A DNA stretch of 64,000 bases. Origin: Actinomycetes bacterium. Its GTDB lineage: Bacteria > Actinomycetota > Acidimicrobiia > IMCC26256 > JANYLB01. The translations under genes were made by a program, and so were the position numbers. The notes beneath the pieces are model-generated. The model had not been told where the DNA came from. It saw only the letters and a program-made list of their open reading frames with translations, and ran no database searches. How positions within the stretch are numbered: the stretch's first letter is position 1; each line of letters begins with the position of its first letter. Below, piece after piece: positions 22,970 to 31,909 of this stretch. The stretch spans positions 82,132-146,131 of the forward strand of contig JANYLB010000054.1 of NCBI GenBank assembly GCA_025363815.1, in the 5' to 3' direction.

Positions 22970-24136
22970 CTATGAAGCGCGTGCCGCGGAGGCGTCGATC
23001 CGCTCGACGAGGAGCTCCAAGCGGTCGAGCGGTTGCGTGAGCGACAAGCGCACGTGATCGGCGCCGGCCGGACCGTAAAGATCGCCGGGGGCGACCAAGG
23101 TGCCGGCATCGGCGAAGCGGGCCGCGAGCTCCCACCCGTCGTCCATCGCGCCTTCGCCGCGAAGCCACAGGTAGAACGTCGACGGGCCACCGTCGTGCAC
23201 CAACCCGTGGGCGCCGAGCGCATCGAGCACCAGCGCCCGACGCTGCGCGTAACGGACGCGTTGCTCGGCGACATGCGTGTCGTCTCCGAGCGCGGCGGTC
23301 GCAGCCGCCTGGACCGGCGTGGAGACCATGAGACCGGCGTGCTTGCGGACTTCGCCGAGATACCGGACAAGGTCGGTGTCGCCGGCGACGAACCCGGCCC
23401 GCAACCCGGCCATGTTCGACCGTTTGGAGAGCGAGTGGACCGCGAGAACACCATCGAGGCCAGATTGGAGCACTGTCGTCGGATCGGCCGGTTCGCCGTC
23501 GGCACCGCAGGTGAACTCCGCGTAACACTCGTCTCCCGCCACGACGATGCCACGCTCTCGAGCCCACGCGACGACCGCGGCGACCCGCTCGGCACCCATA
23601 GACGCGCCGGTCGGGTTGCCGGGATCGTTGAGCCACAATAGGAGGCCGCGCTCGGCGTCGGCCGCGGCGATACGGTCGAGATCAGGGAACCAATCGGTGT
23701 CGAGTGGCACAGGAACGGATCGCAGGCCGGCGAGGCGGGCGCCCATCTCGTAGGTCGGGTACGCGATCGCGGGGACCAAAACGGTGTCCCGGGTCGGGTT
23801 CCGCAGGTGCAGCGCGTGCGGCAACGATGCGACGAGCTCCTTGGTGCCGACGCAGGCGATCACACCATCGGCATCGACGTCGACACCGAAGCGACGGCCG
23901 ATCCACGCCGCCGCGGCCTCGCGCAGCGGCACCGTGCCGATCGTTGGTGGGTACCCGGTCGATTCGGCGGCAGCCTCGACGAGTGCGCGCCGCGCGACCT
24001 CCGGCATCGGATCGACGGGCGTGCCCACCGAGCAGTCGACGACACCACCGGGCATCGCGTCGGCGAGCCGACGGAGCGCGGTGAGGCGGTCGTGGGGGTA
24101 GGGCGGGGGGACGAACCCAGTGCTCGGCGCCTCCAT
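22970..24136 (-). CDS. dapC: Succinyldiaminopimelate transaminase (class I/II aminotransferase)
   Basis: A 388-residue fold-type I PLP aminotransferase. The PLP lysine lies in 'VHSLSKRSNMAGLRAGF'; 'LNDPGNPTGASM' and 'VVAGDECYAEF' are the cofactor-contacting segments. It converts N-succinyl-2-amino-6-ketopimelate with glutamate to N-succinyl-DAP. The name rests on strong context (dapD and dapE directly downstream); by sequence alone it could be another class I aminotransferase. Confidence 0.88.
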   Translation of the reverse strand: MEAPSTGFVPPPYPHDRLTALRRLADAMPGGVVDCSVGTPVDPMPEVARRALVEAAAESTGYPPTIGTVPLREAAAAWIGRRFGVDVDADGVIACVGTKELVASLPHALHLRNPTRDTVLVPAIAYPTYEMGARLAGLRSVPVPLDTDWFPDLDRIAAADAERGLLLWLNDPGNPTGASMGAERVAAVVAWARERGIVVAGDECYAEFTCGADGEPADPTTVLQSGLDGVLAVHSLSKRSNMAGLRAGFVAGDTDLVRYLGEVRKHAGLMVSTPVQAAATAALGDDTHVAEQRVRYAQRRALVLDALGAHGLVHDGGPSTFYLWLRGEGAMDDGWELAARFADAGTLVAPGDLYGPAGADHVRLSLTQPLDRLELLVERIDASAARAS

Positions 24137-24204
24137 ACGGAGATCAAGCCTATCCGGGGTCTCGGTAACCGCTGACCGAAGGCGAACCGGGGTTCCGACC
24201 CGGA

Positions 24205-25530
24205 TCAGGGGGTTACGGCGAACTCGCGAAACCGGGTGACGCTCGCTTCCGGAAGGCGGGCCCGGATGCGGGTTCCGGATTCGCCGTGTACTTCCACGAG
24301 CACCTCACCCTCGCGGTGGAGCGCCGCGAGCACATCGCCTCTGTCGTAGGGAACGGCCAGCTCCACGACGCGGGCGAGCTGACGCAACCGGAGGCCGAGA
24401 CCCTCGAGCAGCTCACCGACACCCGCGCCTGTCGCAGCCGAAACCGCGCGCGATCCGTAATGCGCAGCGAGGAGCTGCCTAATGGTCTCGGGATCAGCCC
24501 TATCGGCCTTGTTGAGCACGAGAAGCTCGGGAACCTGGTCGGCTCCGATCTCGGCCAGTACCGTTTGCACCGCCGCGATCTGCCGCTCGGCTTCGTCGAA
24601 ATCGGTGGCGTCGACCACATGGAGCAGGAGCGCGGCATCGACGACCTCGTCGAGAGTGGATCGAAACGCCTCGACCAGCTGATGGGGCAACCGGCGAACG
24701 AAACCGACCGTGTCGGACGCGAGCACGGTCTCGCCGCCAGGTAGCTGCACCTGGCGCACCGTCGGATCGAGCGTAGAGAACAGCCGGTCTTCGACGAGCA
24801 GATCGGAATGCGACAGCCGGTTCAGGAGCGTTGACTTCCCTGCGTTCGTGTAACCGACTAGTGCGACCGAGGTGCGCGCGCCACGCCGACGACTCTTGCG
24901 TTGCGTCTCACGACTCTGGCCGACCTGCTTTAGCTCGCGTTCGAGCTTTGTGATCCGGCTATCGATGCGGCGTCGGTCGATCTCGAGCTTCGTCTCACCC
25001 GGACCTCTTCTCGTCCCGATGCCACCGGCCTGTTGGCTGAGCTCCTTGCCCCTGCCGCGCAACCGCGGCTTCAGGTAGCGGAGCTGCGCGAGCTCGACCT
25101 GGATCATCCCCTCCTGGCTGGTCGCGTGTTGGGCAAAGATGTCGAGGATGAGCGCGACCCGGTCGACCACGTCACGCTCGAACTTCTTCTCCAGGTTCCG
25201 CTGCTGTGCGGGTGTCAACTCGTCGTCGAAGATCACCAAATCGACGTCGAGCGCCTCGGCCAGCTCGCTGAGCTCGTCGGCCTTTCCGGAACCCACATAG
25301 GTGGCGGGGTCCGGGGTATCGCGCCGTTGCATCTCGGCGTGGACCACCTCGGCGCCCGCGGTGTCGGTTAGGAGCGCGAGCTCCGCCAGACTTGCCTCTG
25401 CCTCCTCGATGTAACGGGTACCGATGGTCGTGCCGACGAGAAGAGCCCGCTGCCGAACGACTTCGAGATCAACCTCGGTCGCCGTCAGACGGCGGCGCGC
25501 ACGACCCGCTCTCGGCTCGGCGGAGCTCAA
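24205..25530 (-). CDS. hflX: GTPase HflX
   Basis: A 441-residue ribosome-associated GTPase. The HflX N-terminal domain ('TYVGSGKADELSELAEALDV', 'DLVIFDDELTPAQQRNLEKK') is followed by a coiled-coil and glycine-rich 'GRGKELSQQAGGIGTRRGPG' linker, then the G domain with Walker A GYTNAGKST (226-234), 'SDTVGFVRRLP' (switch II) and 'VLNKADRAD'. It rescues or splits stalled ribosomes. The TTG start overlaps the dapF stop (TTGA). The order miaB-miaA-dapF-hflX is common in actinobacteria. Confidence 0.95.
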   Translation of the reverse strand: MSSAEPRAGRARRRLTATEVDLEVVRQRALLVGTTIGTRYIEEAEASLAELALLTDTAGAEVVHAEMQRRDTPDPATYVGSGKADELSELAEALDVDLVIFDDELTPAQQRNLEKKFERDVVDRVALILDIFAQHATSQEGMIQVELAQLRYLKPRLRGRGKELSQQAGGIGTRRGPGETKLEIDRRRIDSRITKLERELKQVGQSRETQRKSRRRGARTSVALVGYTNAGKSTLLNRLSHSDLLVEDRLFSTLDPTVRQVQLPGGETVLASDTVGFVRRLPHQLVEAFRSTLDEVVDAALLLHVVDATDFDEAERQIAAVQTVLAEIGADQVPELLVLNKADRADPETIRQLLAAHYGSRAVSAATGAGVGELLEGLGLRLRQLARVVELAVPYDRGDVLAALHREGEVLVEVHGESGTRIRARLPEASVTRFREFAVTP

Positions 25531-26363
25531 GGAATCAACTGCTGCAGGTCGATCTCGACGTCGAAGACGTGGACGACCGATCCACCTAGTCGGATCGAAT
25601 CACCAAGGTCTACGGTGAGATCGCCGCCCCGCTCGTGGACCTTGACTCGAGTACCGACGAGGCCGCGCCGATGGGCCACCGCGGCCGCTGCACACGCACC
25701 GGTACCGCAGCTCAACGTCTCTCCCACTCCGCGCTCCCAGGTGCGAACCGTGAGGGCGTCGGCCTCGCCTGGCGTCGGCGCGACGAACTCGATGTTGGTT
25801 CGGTTGGGGAAGCGGGCGTCGTGCTCGAGTCGGGAGCCGTGTTGTTCGACGCGGGCAACTTCGGGATCGTCGACGAACAGCACCAGATGAGGATTGCCCA
25901 TCCCGGCGGCGTCACCGCGGTAGATCGTGCCGTGGAACTCGGCCTCGATATCGAAAGGGCCGGAACCTGCGAGCGGAATCTCGTCGGGCTCAAAGGTGAC
26001 CGGGCCCATGTCCACCGTTGCCGATATCACGGTGTCCGTCTCCGGATCGACGACGAGATCAACTTCGCGACGGCCACTCCCGGAGTCGACGACGAGGCGC
26101 GTGGCGTTGCCGAGACCGCGGTGGTGCGCGACCCAAGCTAGGCACCGGATGCCGTTCCCGCTCATCTCCGCGAGGCCACCGTCGGCGTTGAAGAGCGTCA
26201 TCGTGCAATCGCCCCCGCCCGAGCCCGGGCCGAGCACCATGAGGCCGTCGGCGCCGATGCCCCTGTTGCGGTCGCACAGGGCGATCGCCTGACCGGCCGT
26301 GACCGGGTTGGTGGTGACCAGGAAGTCATTGCCGGTGGCGTGGAGCTTCGAGAACTGCGTCAT
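25527..26363 (-). CDS. dapF: Diaminopimelate epimerase
   Basis: A 278-residue cofactor-independent epimerase that converts LL- to meso-diaminopimelate. The two catalytic cysteines are seen in 'MSGNGIRCLAWVAHHRG' and 'GETLSCGTGACAAAAVAHRR'. 'FSKLHATGNDFLV' is the typical N-terminus. The ATG at 26363 overlaps the miaA stop (ATGA). Together with dapB-E genes elsewhere in the window it completes most of the DAP pathway. Confidence 0.95.
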   Translation of the reverse strand: MTQFSKLHATGNDFLVTTNPVTAGQAIALCDRNRGIGADGLMVLGPGSGGGDCTMTLFNADGGLAEMSGNGIRCLAWVAHHRGLGNATRLVVDSGSGRREVDLVVDPETDTVISATVDMGPVTFEPDEIPLAGSGPFDIEAEFHGTIYRGDAAGMGNPHLVLFVDDPEVARVEQHGSRLEHDARFPNRTNIEFVAPTPGEADALTVRTWERGVGETLSCGTGACAAAAVAHRRGLVGTRVKVHERGGDLTVDLGDSIRLGGSVVHVFDVEIDLQQLIP

Positions 26364-27325
26364 GTCGTCGACCAGCCTGACAGGAGTGTGGCAAGCAACT
26401 CTTGAGGATTGTTCCCCGAACCGAACCAGGTGATGCGCGAATCCCGGCGGAACCACATCCGTTGACGTCGGGCGAAGGCCCGCGTCCGGCGGACGGTCAG
26501 TGACAGCGCCTCGGTGATTCTCGTCGAATCGGGAAGATCTCCACTGGCGGCCACGGCTTCCAAGACCTCGCGGTACCCAATCGCCTGGCGAGCCGTGCGT
26601 GACAGGCCCATCGGCGCGCCAGCCAGCCGGACGGCCTCCTCTACGAAGCCCCGCTCGCGCATGAACGCGACCCGTGCCTCGATCCGCTCTGCGAGAAGCG
26701 ATCGCGGGAGCCAGATCCCGAAGATCCGCACGGGGAAGACCGTCGGACCGAATGCGTCGACTCCGGGACCGAATGACGAGAACGGTCGACCAGTCAGGCG
26801 AATGACCTCCAGCGCGCGCACGATACGCCTCACGTTGTGCGGGTCAATGCGCGCCGAGCCGATCGGATCCGCGGCAACGAGCTCTGCGTACGCCGCGCTT
26901 ACACCCCCCGGTTCGGCCGTCGACGCCTCCAGCTCGGCCCGCAACGAAAGATCCTCGCCAGGAAACTCGAACGCATCGACCACCGCCTGCACGTAGAGCC
27001 CGGTACCACCGACGAGCAATGCCCTGCGGCCTCGACCTTCGATGTCGGCGACCGCGGCGCGGGCCGCGGCCTGCGTGCGGACAACCGACCATTCCTCGCA
27101 CGGCTCCACGACGTCGATCACATGGTGGGGCACCGCCGCGAGCTCATGAGCGCTGGGCTTGGCCGTGCCGATGTCCATCCCGCGATACACCTGCATCGAA
27201 TCGAGCGAGACGATCTCGACGTCGCCTAGCGCCTGCGCGATCGCGAACGCGAGGTCTGACTTACCCGAAGCGGTGGGTCCGACGATGGCGAGGTGCAGGA
27301 TCAGCCCGTCCGAACGGGTATGCAC
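26360..27325 (-). CDS. miaA: tRNA dimethylallyltransferase
   Basis: A 321-residue enzyme that prenylates A37 of tRNAs reading UNN codons. It has a P-loop 'AIVGPTASGKSDLAF', 'VSLDSMQVYRGMDIGTAKP', 'VGGTGLYVQAVVD' and 'RIDPHNVRRIVRALEVI', all diagnostic of MiaA. The GTG at 27325 overlaps the end of miaB by 25 nt; a later start is possible. MiaB, which acts on the product of MiaA, is encoded directly upstream. Confidence 0.94.
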   Translation of the reverse strand: MHTRSDGLILHLAIVGPTASGKSDLAFAIAQALGDVEIVSLDSMQVYRGMDIGTAKPSAHELAAVPHHVIDVVEPCEEWSVVRTQAAARAAVADIEGRGRRALLVGGTGLYVQAVVDAFEFPGEDLSLRAELEASTAEPGGVSAAYAELVAADPIGSARIDPHNVRRIVRALEVIRLTGRPFSSFGPGVDAFGPTVFPVRIFGIWLPRSLLAERIEARVAFMRERGFVEEAVRLAGAPMGLSRTARQAIGYREVLEAVAASGDLPDSTRITEALSLTVRRTRAFARRQRMWFRRDSRITWFGSGNNPQELLATLLSGWSTT

Positions 27326-28683
27326 ACACGGGCGGTCTCTCCCGCCAGCCAGTGCGGTGCCGCGCCGGTGATGCGCACCGGATGCCGGGAACCCGCCCTG
27401 GCATCGGCAGTGAAGTGCACCAGCTTGTTTTGGCGGGTTCGGCCCGCGAGCACGGCGGGATCCTTCTTCGACGGTCCGTCGACGAGGACCTCTTCGACCC
27501 GACCGATGCGCGCCGCGTGATGCTCGAGCGCGTGACGCTCGACCACGGCAGTGAGGCGTTCCATGCGTTCTCGAATCACGTCGTCAGCCACGAATTGGTC
27601 AGTCATCTCCGCCGCGCGGGTACCGGGACGGGGCGAGAACACAAAGGTGTAGGCCGCGTCGTACGCGGCTTCGTCGACGACTTCGAGGGATCGGGCGAAC
27701 TCATCGTCGGTCTCGCCGGGAAAGCCCACTATGAGGTCGGTGGTGACCGCGAGATCAGGGATCGCGAAACGCGCGGCGCGCAGTCGCTGGAGGTACCGCT
27801 CTGCCGTGTAGCCACGGTGCATGCGCGCGAGGACAGTGTCGCTACCCGACTGCAACGGGAGGTGGAGATGCTCACAGACCGACGGGCATTCGGCCATCGC
27901 CGCGATGGTCTCGGGCCGAAGGTCCTTGGGATGGGGCGACGTGAACCGGATGCGGTCGATGCCCGCCACTGCGTCGAGAGCCCGGAGCAGGTCGGCGAAC
28001 TGAGGCCGGTATTGACCGGCACCGAGGTCGCGACCGTAGGAGTTGACGTTCTGGCCCAGCAGGGTGATCTCGCGAACTCCGTCAGCGGAGAGCCCCTCGA
28101 CCTCACGAACGATGTCGCCGAGTCGCCGGCTCACCTCGGGGCCCCGCACGCTCGGCACGATGCAGAAGGTGCACGAATTGTCGCAGCCGATCTGAATCGT
28201 GACCCATGCCGAGTGGGTGGATTCACGGCGCGCCGGAAGCGCGCCGATCTCGCCCCCCGCCCAGGCACCGCCCGTCTCGGGATCGTGCTCCTCCGCGATC
28301 TCCACCACCGAAGTTCCGAGTCGTCGAGCTTCATCCAGCAACGCCGACGCTCGGCCCAGGTTGTGGGTTCCGAACACCACGTCTACGTGGCCGGCGCGCT
28401 TGACGATCAGGTCCCGGTCCTTCTGAGCCAGGCAGCCGCCGACGGCGATCTGCAGATCGGGCTTGGCGTCCTTCAAGGCCTTGAGCCGGCCGAGGTGGCC
28501 GTAGAACTTGTTGTCGGCGTTCTCGCGGATACAGCAGGTGTTCAGCACCACGACGTCGGCATCCTCGATGACGTCGGTCGGCTCGAGGCCGTCGGCAACG
28601 AGGAGCCCCGCGACCCGCTCGGAGTCGTGCTCGTTCATCTGGCAGCCGTAGGTACGGACATGAAATCGGCGGGGCGCCGGCAT
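27301..28683 (-). CDS. miaB: tRNA-2-methylthio-N6-dimethylallyladenosine synthase
   Basis: A radical-SAM methylthiotransferase of 460 residues that adds a methylthio group to i6A37 of tRNA. The N-terminal cluster cysteines are at 14 ('TYGCQMN'), 50 ('LNTCCIRENAD') and 84 ('VGGCLAQKD'), and the radical-SAM cluster is Cys167-x3-Cys171-x2-Cys174. A TRAM domain forms the C-terminus. The ATG at 28683 matches the family; a GTG two codons upstream (28689) is also open. It is followed by miaA with a short overlap. Confidence 0.94.
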   Translation of the reverse strand: MPAPRRFHVRTYGCQMNEHDSERVAGLLVADGLEPTDVIEDADVVVLNTCCIRENADNKFYGHLGRLKALKDAKPDLQIAVGGCLAQKDRDLIVKRAGHVDVVFGTHNLGRASALLDEARRLGTSVVEIAEEHDPETGGAWAGGEIGALPARRESTHSAWVTIQIGCDNSCTFCIVPSVRGPEVSRRLGDIVREVEGLSADGVREITLLGQNVNSYGRDLGAGQYRPQFADLLRALDAVAGIDRIRFTSPHPKDLRPETIAAMAECPSVCEHLHLPLQSGSDTVLARMHRGYTAERYLQRLRAARFAIPDLAVTTDLIVGFPGETDDEFARSLEVVDEAAYDAAYTFVFSPRPGTRAAEMTDQFVADDVIRERMERLTAVVERHALEHHAARIGRVEEVLVDGPSKKDPAVLAGRTRQNKLVHFTADARAGSRHPVRITGAAPHWLAGETARVCIPVRTG

Positions 28684-28727
28684 GGTCACAGCTCAAGTGT
28701 ACGGGGCTCCGGGTCACACGGTCTCAG

Positions 28728-29771
28728 TCAGGTGGGGCTCTGGCCCCGCATCGCCTTGTGAATCGCCTTTGACCGCTGCTTCTCCGCGGCGAGGAGCTTG
28801 GGATCGATCGATCGGGCTTCGTAGGCGAGCTCCTGTTGCAGCTTGTCCCAGCTTTCGAACCGGGCCGGATCGATCCGGGCGTCGGCGATCGCGTCTTTCA
28901 CCGCGCAGCCGGGTTCGCTCCCGTGTACGCAGTCGGCGAAGCGGCAGGACCCGACGAGCTCCTCGATCTCGGGAAACGTCAGCGCGAGCCCGCCTTCGAC
29001 ATCCCAGAGGCTCATGCTGCGAACCCCGGGAGTATCGAGCAGCACGCCGCCCCCGGGGACCGGCAGCAACGAGCGGGCCGTAGTGGTGTGGCGCCCCCTG
29101 CGGTCTCCCTCTCGAACCGCGCCGGTCACCGCAACGTCTTCGCCGACGATCGCGTTCACCAATGTCGACTTTCCCACCCCTGATGGACCCAGCAGCACCG
29201 CGGTCAGCGCGGGTCGCAGCGCGGCAGTGAGCTCGTCGATTCCGGCGCCCGTGAGCGCGCTGACGACGACGACATCGACGAGGCCGACACGATCGCGCAC
29301 GGCCTTGGCATGCGCTTTCGGATCCTCGGCTGCATCGGACTTGTTCAGGACGATGACGGGCCGGGCCCCGCTCTCCCAAGCGACAACCAGCTCTCGTTCG
29401 ATGCGGTTCGGGCTCGGTTCGCGGTCGAGACCCACGACGATGAACGCGACGTCGACATTCGCGGCCACGGTCTGGGGGCGCGGGATGAGACCCGCCCCGC
29501 GCCGCGAGAGCTCCGACCACCGCGGGAGGATGGCCCCGATCGACGAGATCCCTTCCCCTCGGGGTGGTCTCAGACCGACCCAGTCCCCCACCACCGGAAG
29601 CTCATCGCTCGTGGCGGTTTCGACACCTTCGGCCGTCGCGACCACCGATCGATCCCGGTCGACGCGCGCGACGCGTCCCGGCACCAGATCATGGCCGGCG
29701 AAGGAGTCGAAGAGGGCTATGACCCGATCGTCGGCACCGTAGGGTGCCAGCGCGGCGAAGGTTCCGGTCAC
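28728..29771 (-). CDS. rsgA: Ribosome small-subunit-dependent GTPase A
   Basis: A 347-residue circularly permuted GTPase in 30S maturation. The order is an OB-fold N-domain, 'NKSD' (143-146), 'GPSGVGKST' (195-203) and 'LLDTPGVRS', i.e. G4 before G1, the permutation typical of YjeQ/RsgA. The C-terminal zinc site is 'CRFADCVHGSEPGC'. It lies upstream of miaB on the same strand with a 44-bp gap. Confidence 0.94.
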   Translation of the reverse strand: MTGTFAALAPYGADDRVIALFDSFAGHDLVPGRVARVDRDRSVVATAEGVETATSDELPVVGDWVGLRPPRGEGISSIGAILPRWSELSRRGAGLIPRPQTVAANVDVAFIVVGLDREPSPNRIERELVVAWESGARPVIVLNKSDAAEDPKAHAKAVRDRVGLVDVVVVSALTGAGIDELTAALRPALTAVLLGPSGVGKSTLVNAIVGEDVAVTGAVREGDRRGRHTTTARSLLPVPGGGVLLDTPGVRSMSLWDVEGGLALTFPEIEELVGSCRFADCVHGSEPGCAVKDAIADARIDPARFESWDKLQQELAYEARSIDPKLLAAEKQRSKAIHKAMRGQSPT

Positions 29772-29853
29772 CGCCCAACGCTACGCCGGGTTCGACGCCG
29801 ACTTCGCCATTTCAGCGCTCGATCGCCTTCGCGGCTGCGAGACTCCCAGCCCA

Positions 29854-30576
29854 ATGAACATATCCGGAGTCGATTTGACGCTGTGCCTCGCTGTCGTCGC
29901 ATTGGGCGCGTTCGTGCAGGGAAGCGTCGGGTTCGGTATCAATCTCATCGTGGCACCGGTCATCGCGGTGCTGGTTCCCAATGCCGTTCCCGGCGCCCTC
30001 GTGCTGCTTTCGCTGCCGTTGACCATCACAATGGTCGTCCGCGAGCACGAGCACATCGACGGTCGCGGTGTGGGCTGGACCATGGTCGGCCGCCTTCCCG
30101 GCGCGGCAATCGGCGCCGCGATCGTGGTGATGGTGGCTCCGGACACCCTCACCGCGGTGATCGGCGTCGCGATCCTCGTCGCGGTCGGGTTGAGCATCTT
30201 GCATCCCCGGATGCCCGTGACTCCTGTGACCGCGAGCGCGGCCGGCCTGGCCGCAGGGATCTTGGGCACCGCGGCTGCCGTCGACGGACCACCCCTAGCT
30301 CTGCTTTACCAGAACTACCGCAGTGAAGCGATCCGCGCCACGCTCGCCACCTGCTTCGTCTTGGGAACGCTGATGTCGGCGGGCGCGCTGATCATCGCCG
30401 GCGAGCTCAGACTTGAGCAGTTGATCTTCACGATCGAGCTTCTTACCGCGCTCGGCGTCGGCCTGCTCGCGAGCATCTGGGGTGCGCGCCACCTGCACGG
30501 CCGCAGTCTGCGCCCCGCGGTGCTCACCTTTGCGGCGATCGCAGGCGCGACGGCGGCGATCCGTGGCCTGGCCTGA
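29854..30576 (+). CDS. Sulfite exporter TauE/SafE (TSUP) family membrane protein
   Basis: A 240-residue polytopic protein, the third TSUP member of the window. Its N-terminus 'VVALGAFVQGSVGFGINLIV' and the later 'GILGTAAAVDGPPLALLYQN' carry the two family repeats, but the GGG motifs are diverged and it is shorter than the other two copies. It is convergent with recA across a strong hairpin, so it is not part of the recA transcript. Substrate unknown. Confidence 0.82.
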   Translation: MNISGVDLTLCLAVVALGAFVQGSVGFGINLIVAPVIAVLVPNAVPGALVLLSLPLTITMVVREHEHIDGRGVGWTMVGRLPGAAIGAAIVVMVAPDTLTAVIGVAILVAVGLSILHPRMPVTPVTASAAGLAAGILGTAAAVDGPPLALLYQNYRSEAIRATLATCFVLGTLMSAGALIIAGELRLEQLIFTIELLTALGVGLLASIWGARHLHGRSLRPAVLTFAAIAGATAAIRGLA

Positions 30577-30613
30577 CCCCGATGAGTTGGCCGAGCCCAG
30601 TTGGAGCGCGAAG

Positions 30614-30647
30614 CGGCCCGGAGCGCCGAGTCGCACGCTCCGGGCCG
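30614..30647. terminator. Bidirectional terminator-like hairpin between TSUP gene and recA
   Basis: CGGCCCGGAGCG (30614-30625) and CGCTCCGGGCCG (30636-30647) form a perfect 12-bp GC-rich stem with a 10-nt loop. It lies between two convergent genes (ends at 30576 and 30681), where one stem can stop both transcripts. T-runs are weak. Confidence 0.7.
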
Positions 30648-30680
30648 TTCGTGATGGCTTCCGGTTCAGTCAGCCGTCGA

Positions 30681-31736
30681 TCAGCCTTCGGCCGATTCCT
30701 CGGCGAGGGCGGCCACGCCATCTTCGCCGAGATCGATCGGCGCTTCGATCTCCTCGTCGGTGATGACCAGCTGGCGGATCTTTTCGCTGATCTCCACCAT
30801 GAGGTCGACGTTCTCGGAGAGAAAATTCTTGACCTTCTCCCGACCCTGGCCCAGCTGCTCACCCTCGTAGGTGAACCAGGCTCCTGACTTCTTCACGATG
30901 CCGAGATCCACGCCGACATCAAGCAGGGAGCCCTCGCGGCTGATGCCCTTGCCGTACATGATGTCGAACTCGGCCTGCTTGAACGGAGGGGCGACCTTGT
31001 TCTTCACGACCTTGACCCGCGCCCGGTTCCCAATGGCATCGGGGCCGTCCTTGAGGGTCTCGACCCGACGTATGTCGAGCCGCACCGACGCGTAGAACTT
31101 CAGCGCCCGACCACCCGGTGTCGTCTCTGGTGATCCGAACATCACACCGATCTTCTCCCGCAGCTGGTTGATGAAGATCAGGACCGTGCGACTCTTGTTC
31201 AGGTTGCCGGTGAGCTTGCGCAGCGCCTGGCTCATGAGTCGGGCCTGCAACCCCATGTGGGTGTCGCCCATCTCGCCTTCGATCTCCGCCCGGGGCACGA
31301 GGGCAGCGACCGAGTCGATCACCAGCACATCGAGCGCGGCCGAGCGGATCAGGATGTCGGCAATCTCGAGCGCCTGCTCGCCCGTGTCGGGCTGGGAGAT
31401 CAGGAGATCATCGACGTTGACGCCGATGGCCGCCGCGTAGACGGGATCCATCGCGTGCTCGGCGTCGATGTACGCGCACACCCCGCCGTTGCGCTGGGCC
31501 TCGGCGACCACGTGCGTAGCGAGTGTCGACTTCCCCGAAGACTCGGGACCGAAGATCTCGACGATACGGCCTCGGGGCAAGCCCCCGATACCGAGGGCGA
31601 GGTCGAGGGCGAGAGCACCGGTAGGGATGGCTTCGATCCCGACGTGACCGCGCTCACCGAGGCGCATGATCGAGCCGACACCGAACTGCTTGTCGATCTG
31701 GCCGAGGGCCATGTCGAGGGCCTTGTCACGTTCCAC
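30681..31736 (-). CDS. recA: Recombinase RecA
   Basis: A 351-residue RecA. Walker A is GPESSGKST (63-71); further motifs are '[15 protein letters not shown]', '[20 protein letters not shown]', '[20 protein letters not shown]' and '[10 protein letters not shown]'. It mediates strand exchange and activates LexA cleavage. The GTG at 31736 has AGGAGG 4 nt upstream; an extension to 31871 has no family similarity. A promoter with a LexA box in its spacer and a long dyad lie upstream. No recX follows; the next gene is convergent. Confidence 0.96.
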   Translation of the reverse strand: MERDKALDMALGQIDKQFGVGSIMRLGERGHVGIEAIPTGALALDLALGIGGLPRGRIVEIFGPESSGKSTLATHVVAEAQRNGGVCAYIDAEHAMDPVYAAAIGVNVDDLLISQPDTGEQALEIADILIRSAALDVLVIDSVAALVPRAEIEGEMGDTHMGLQARLMSQALRKLTGNLNKSRTVLIFINQLREKIGVMFGSPETTPGGRALKFYASVRLDIRRVETLKDGPDAIGNRARVKVVKNKVAPPFKQAEFDIMYGKGISREGSLLDVGVDLGIVKKSGAWFTYEGEQLGQGREKVKNFLSENVDLMVEISEKIRQLVITDEEIEAPIDLGEDGVAALAEESAEG

Positions 31737-31826
31737 CGTGCCTCCTGGGACTGCTGGCTGAAGGACTGTTCCGACTGCGTTGCCCGCACCGTACGGCGAG
31801 GGTGTGACAGTTATCCGGGGGCGAGC

Positions 31827-31852
31827 TACAAGCGTGGAATTCCACGCGTGTA
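31827..31852. promoter_or_regulatory. 26-bp dyad in the recA leader
   Basis: TACA-a-GCGTGGAATTCCACGC-g-TGTA is a palindrome of 26 bp with one mismatched pair; its core (31832-31847) is perfect over 16 bp. It begins immediately downstream of the recA -10 element. It could bind a repressor or activator other than LexA, or fold as an RNA hairpin at the 5' end of the transcript. Confidence 0.5.
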
Positions 31853-31855
31853 AGG

Positions 31856-31884
31856 AGGCTAGGACGAACACCCGTTCGGGTCAA
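31856..31884 (-). promoter_or_regulatory. recA promoter
   Basis: On the minus strand TTGACC (31884-31879), 17 bp and TAGCCT (31861-31856). The spacer is occupied by the LexA box at 31865-31878, so LexA binding would exclude polymerase. Confidence 0.6.
31865..31878. promoter_or_regulatory. LexA (SOS) box of recA
   Basis: CGAACACCCGTTCG is a perfect CGAAC-N4-GTTCG SOS box, 129 bp upstream of the recA start and between its -35 and -10 elements. It is the best LexA site in the window. Confidence 0.8.
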
Positions 31885-31909
31885 GCATCCTCGATCGCGG
31901 GAGCGGGCC

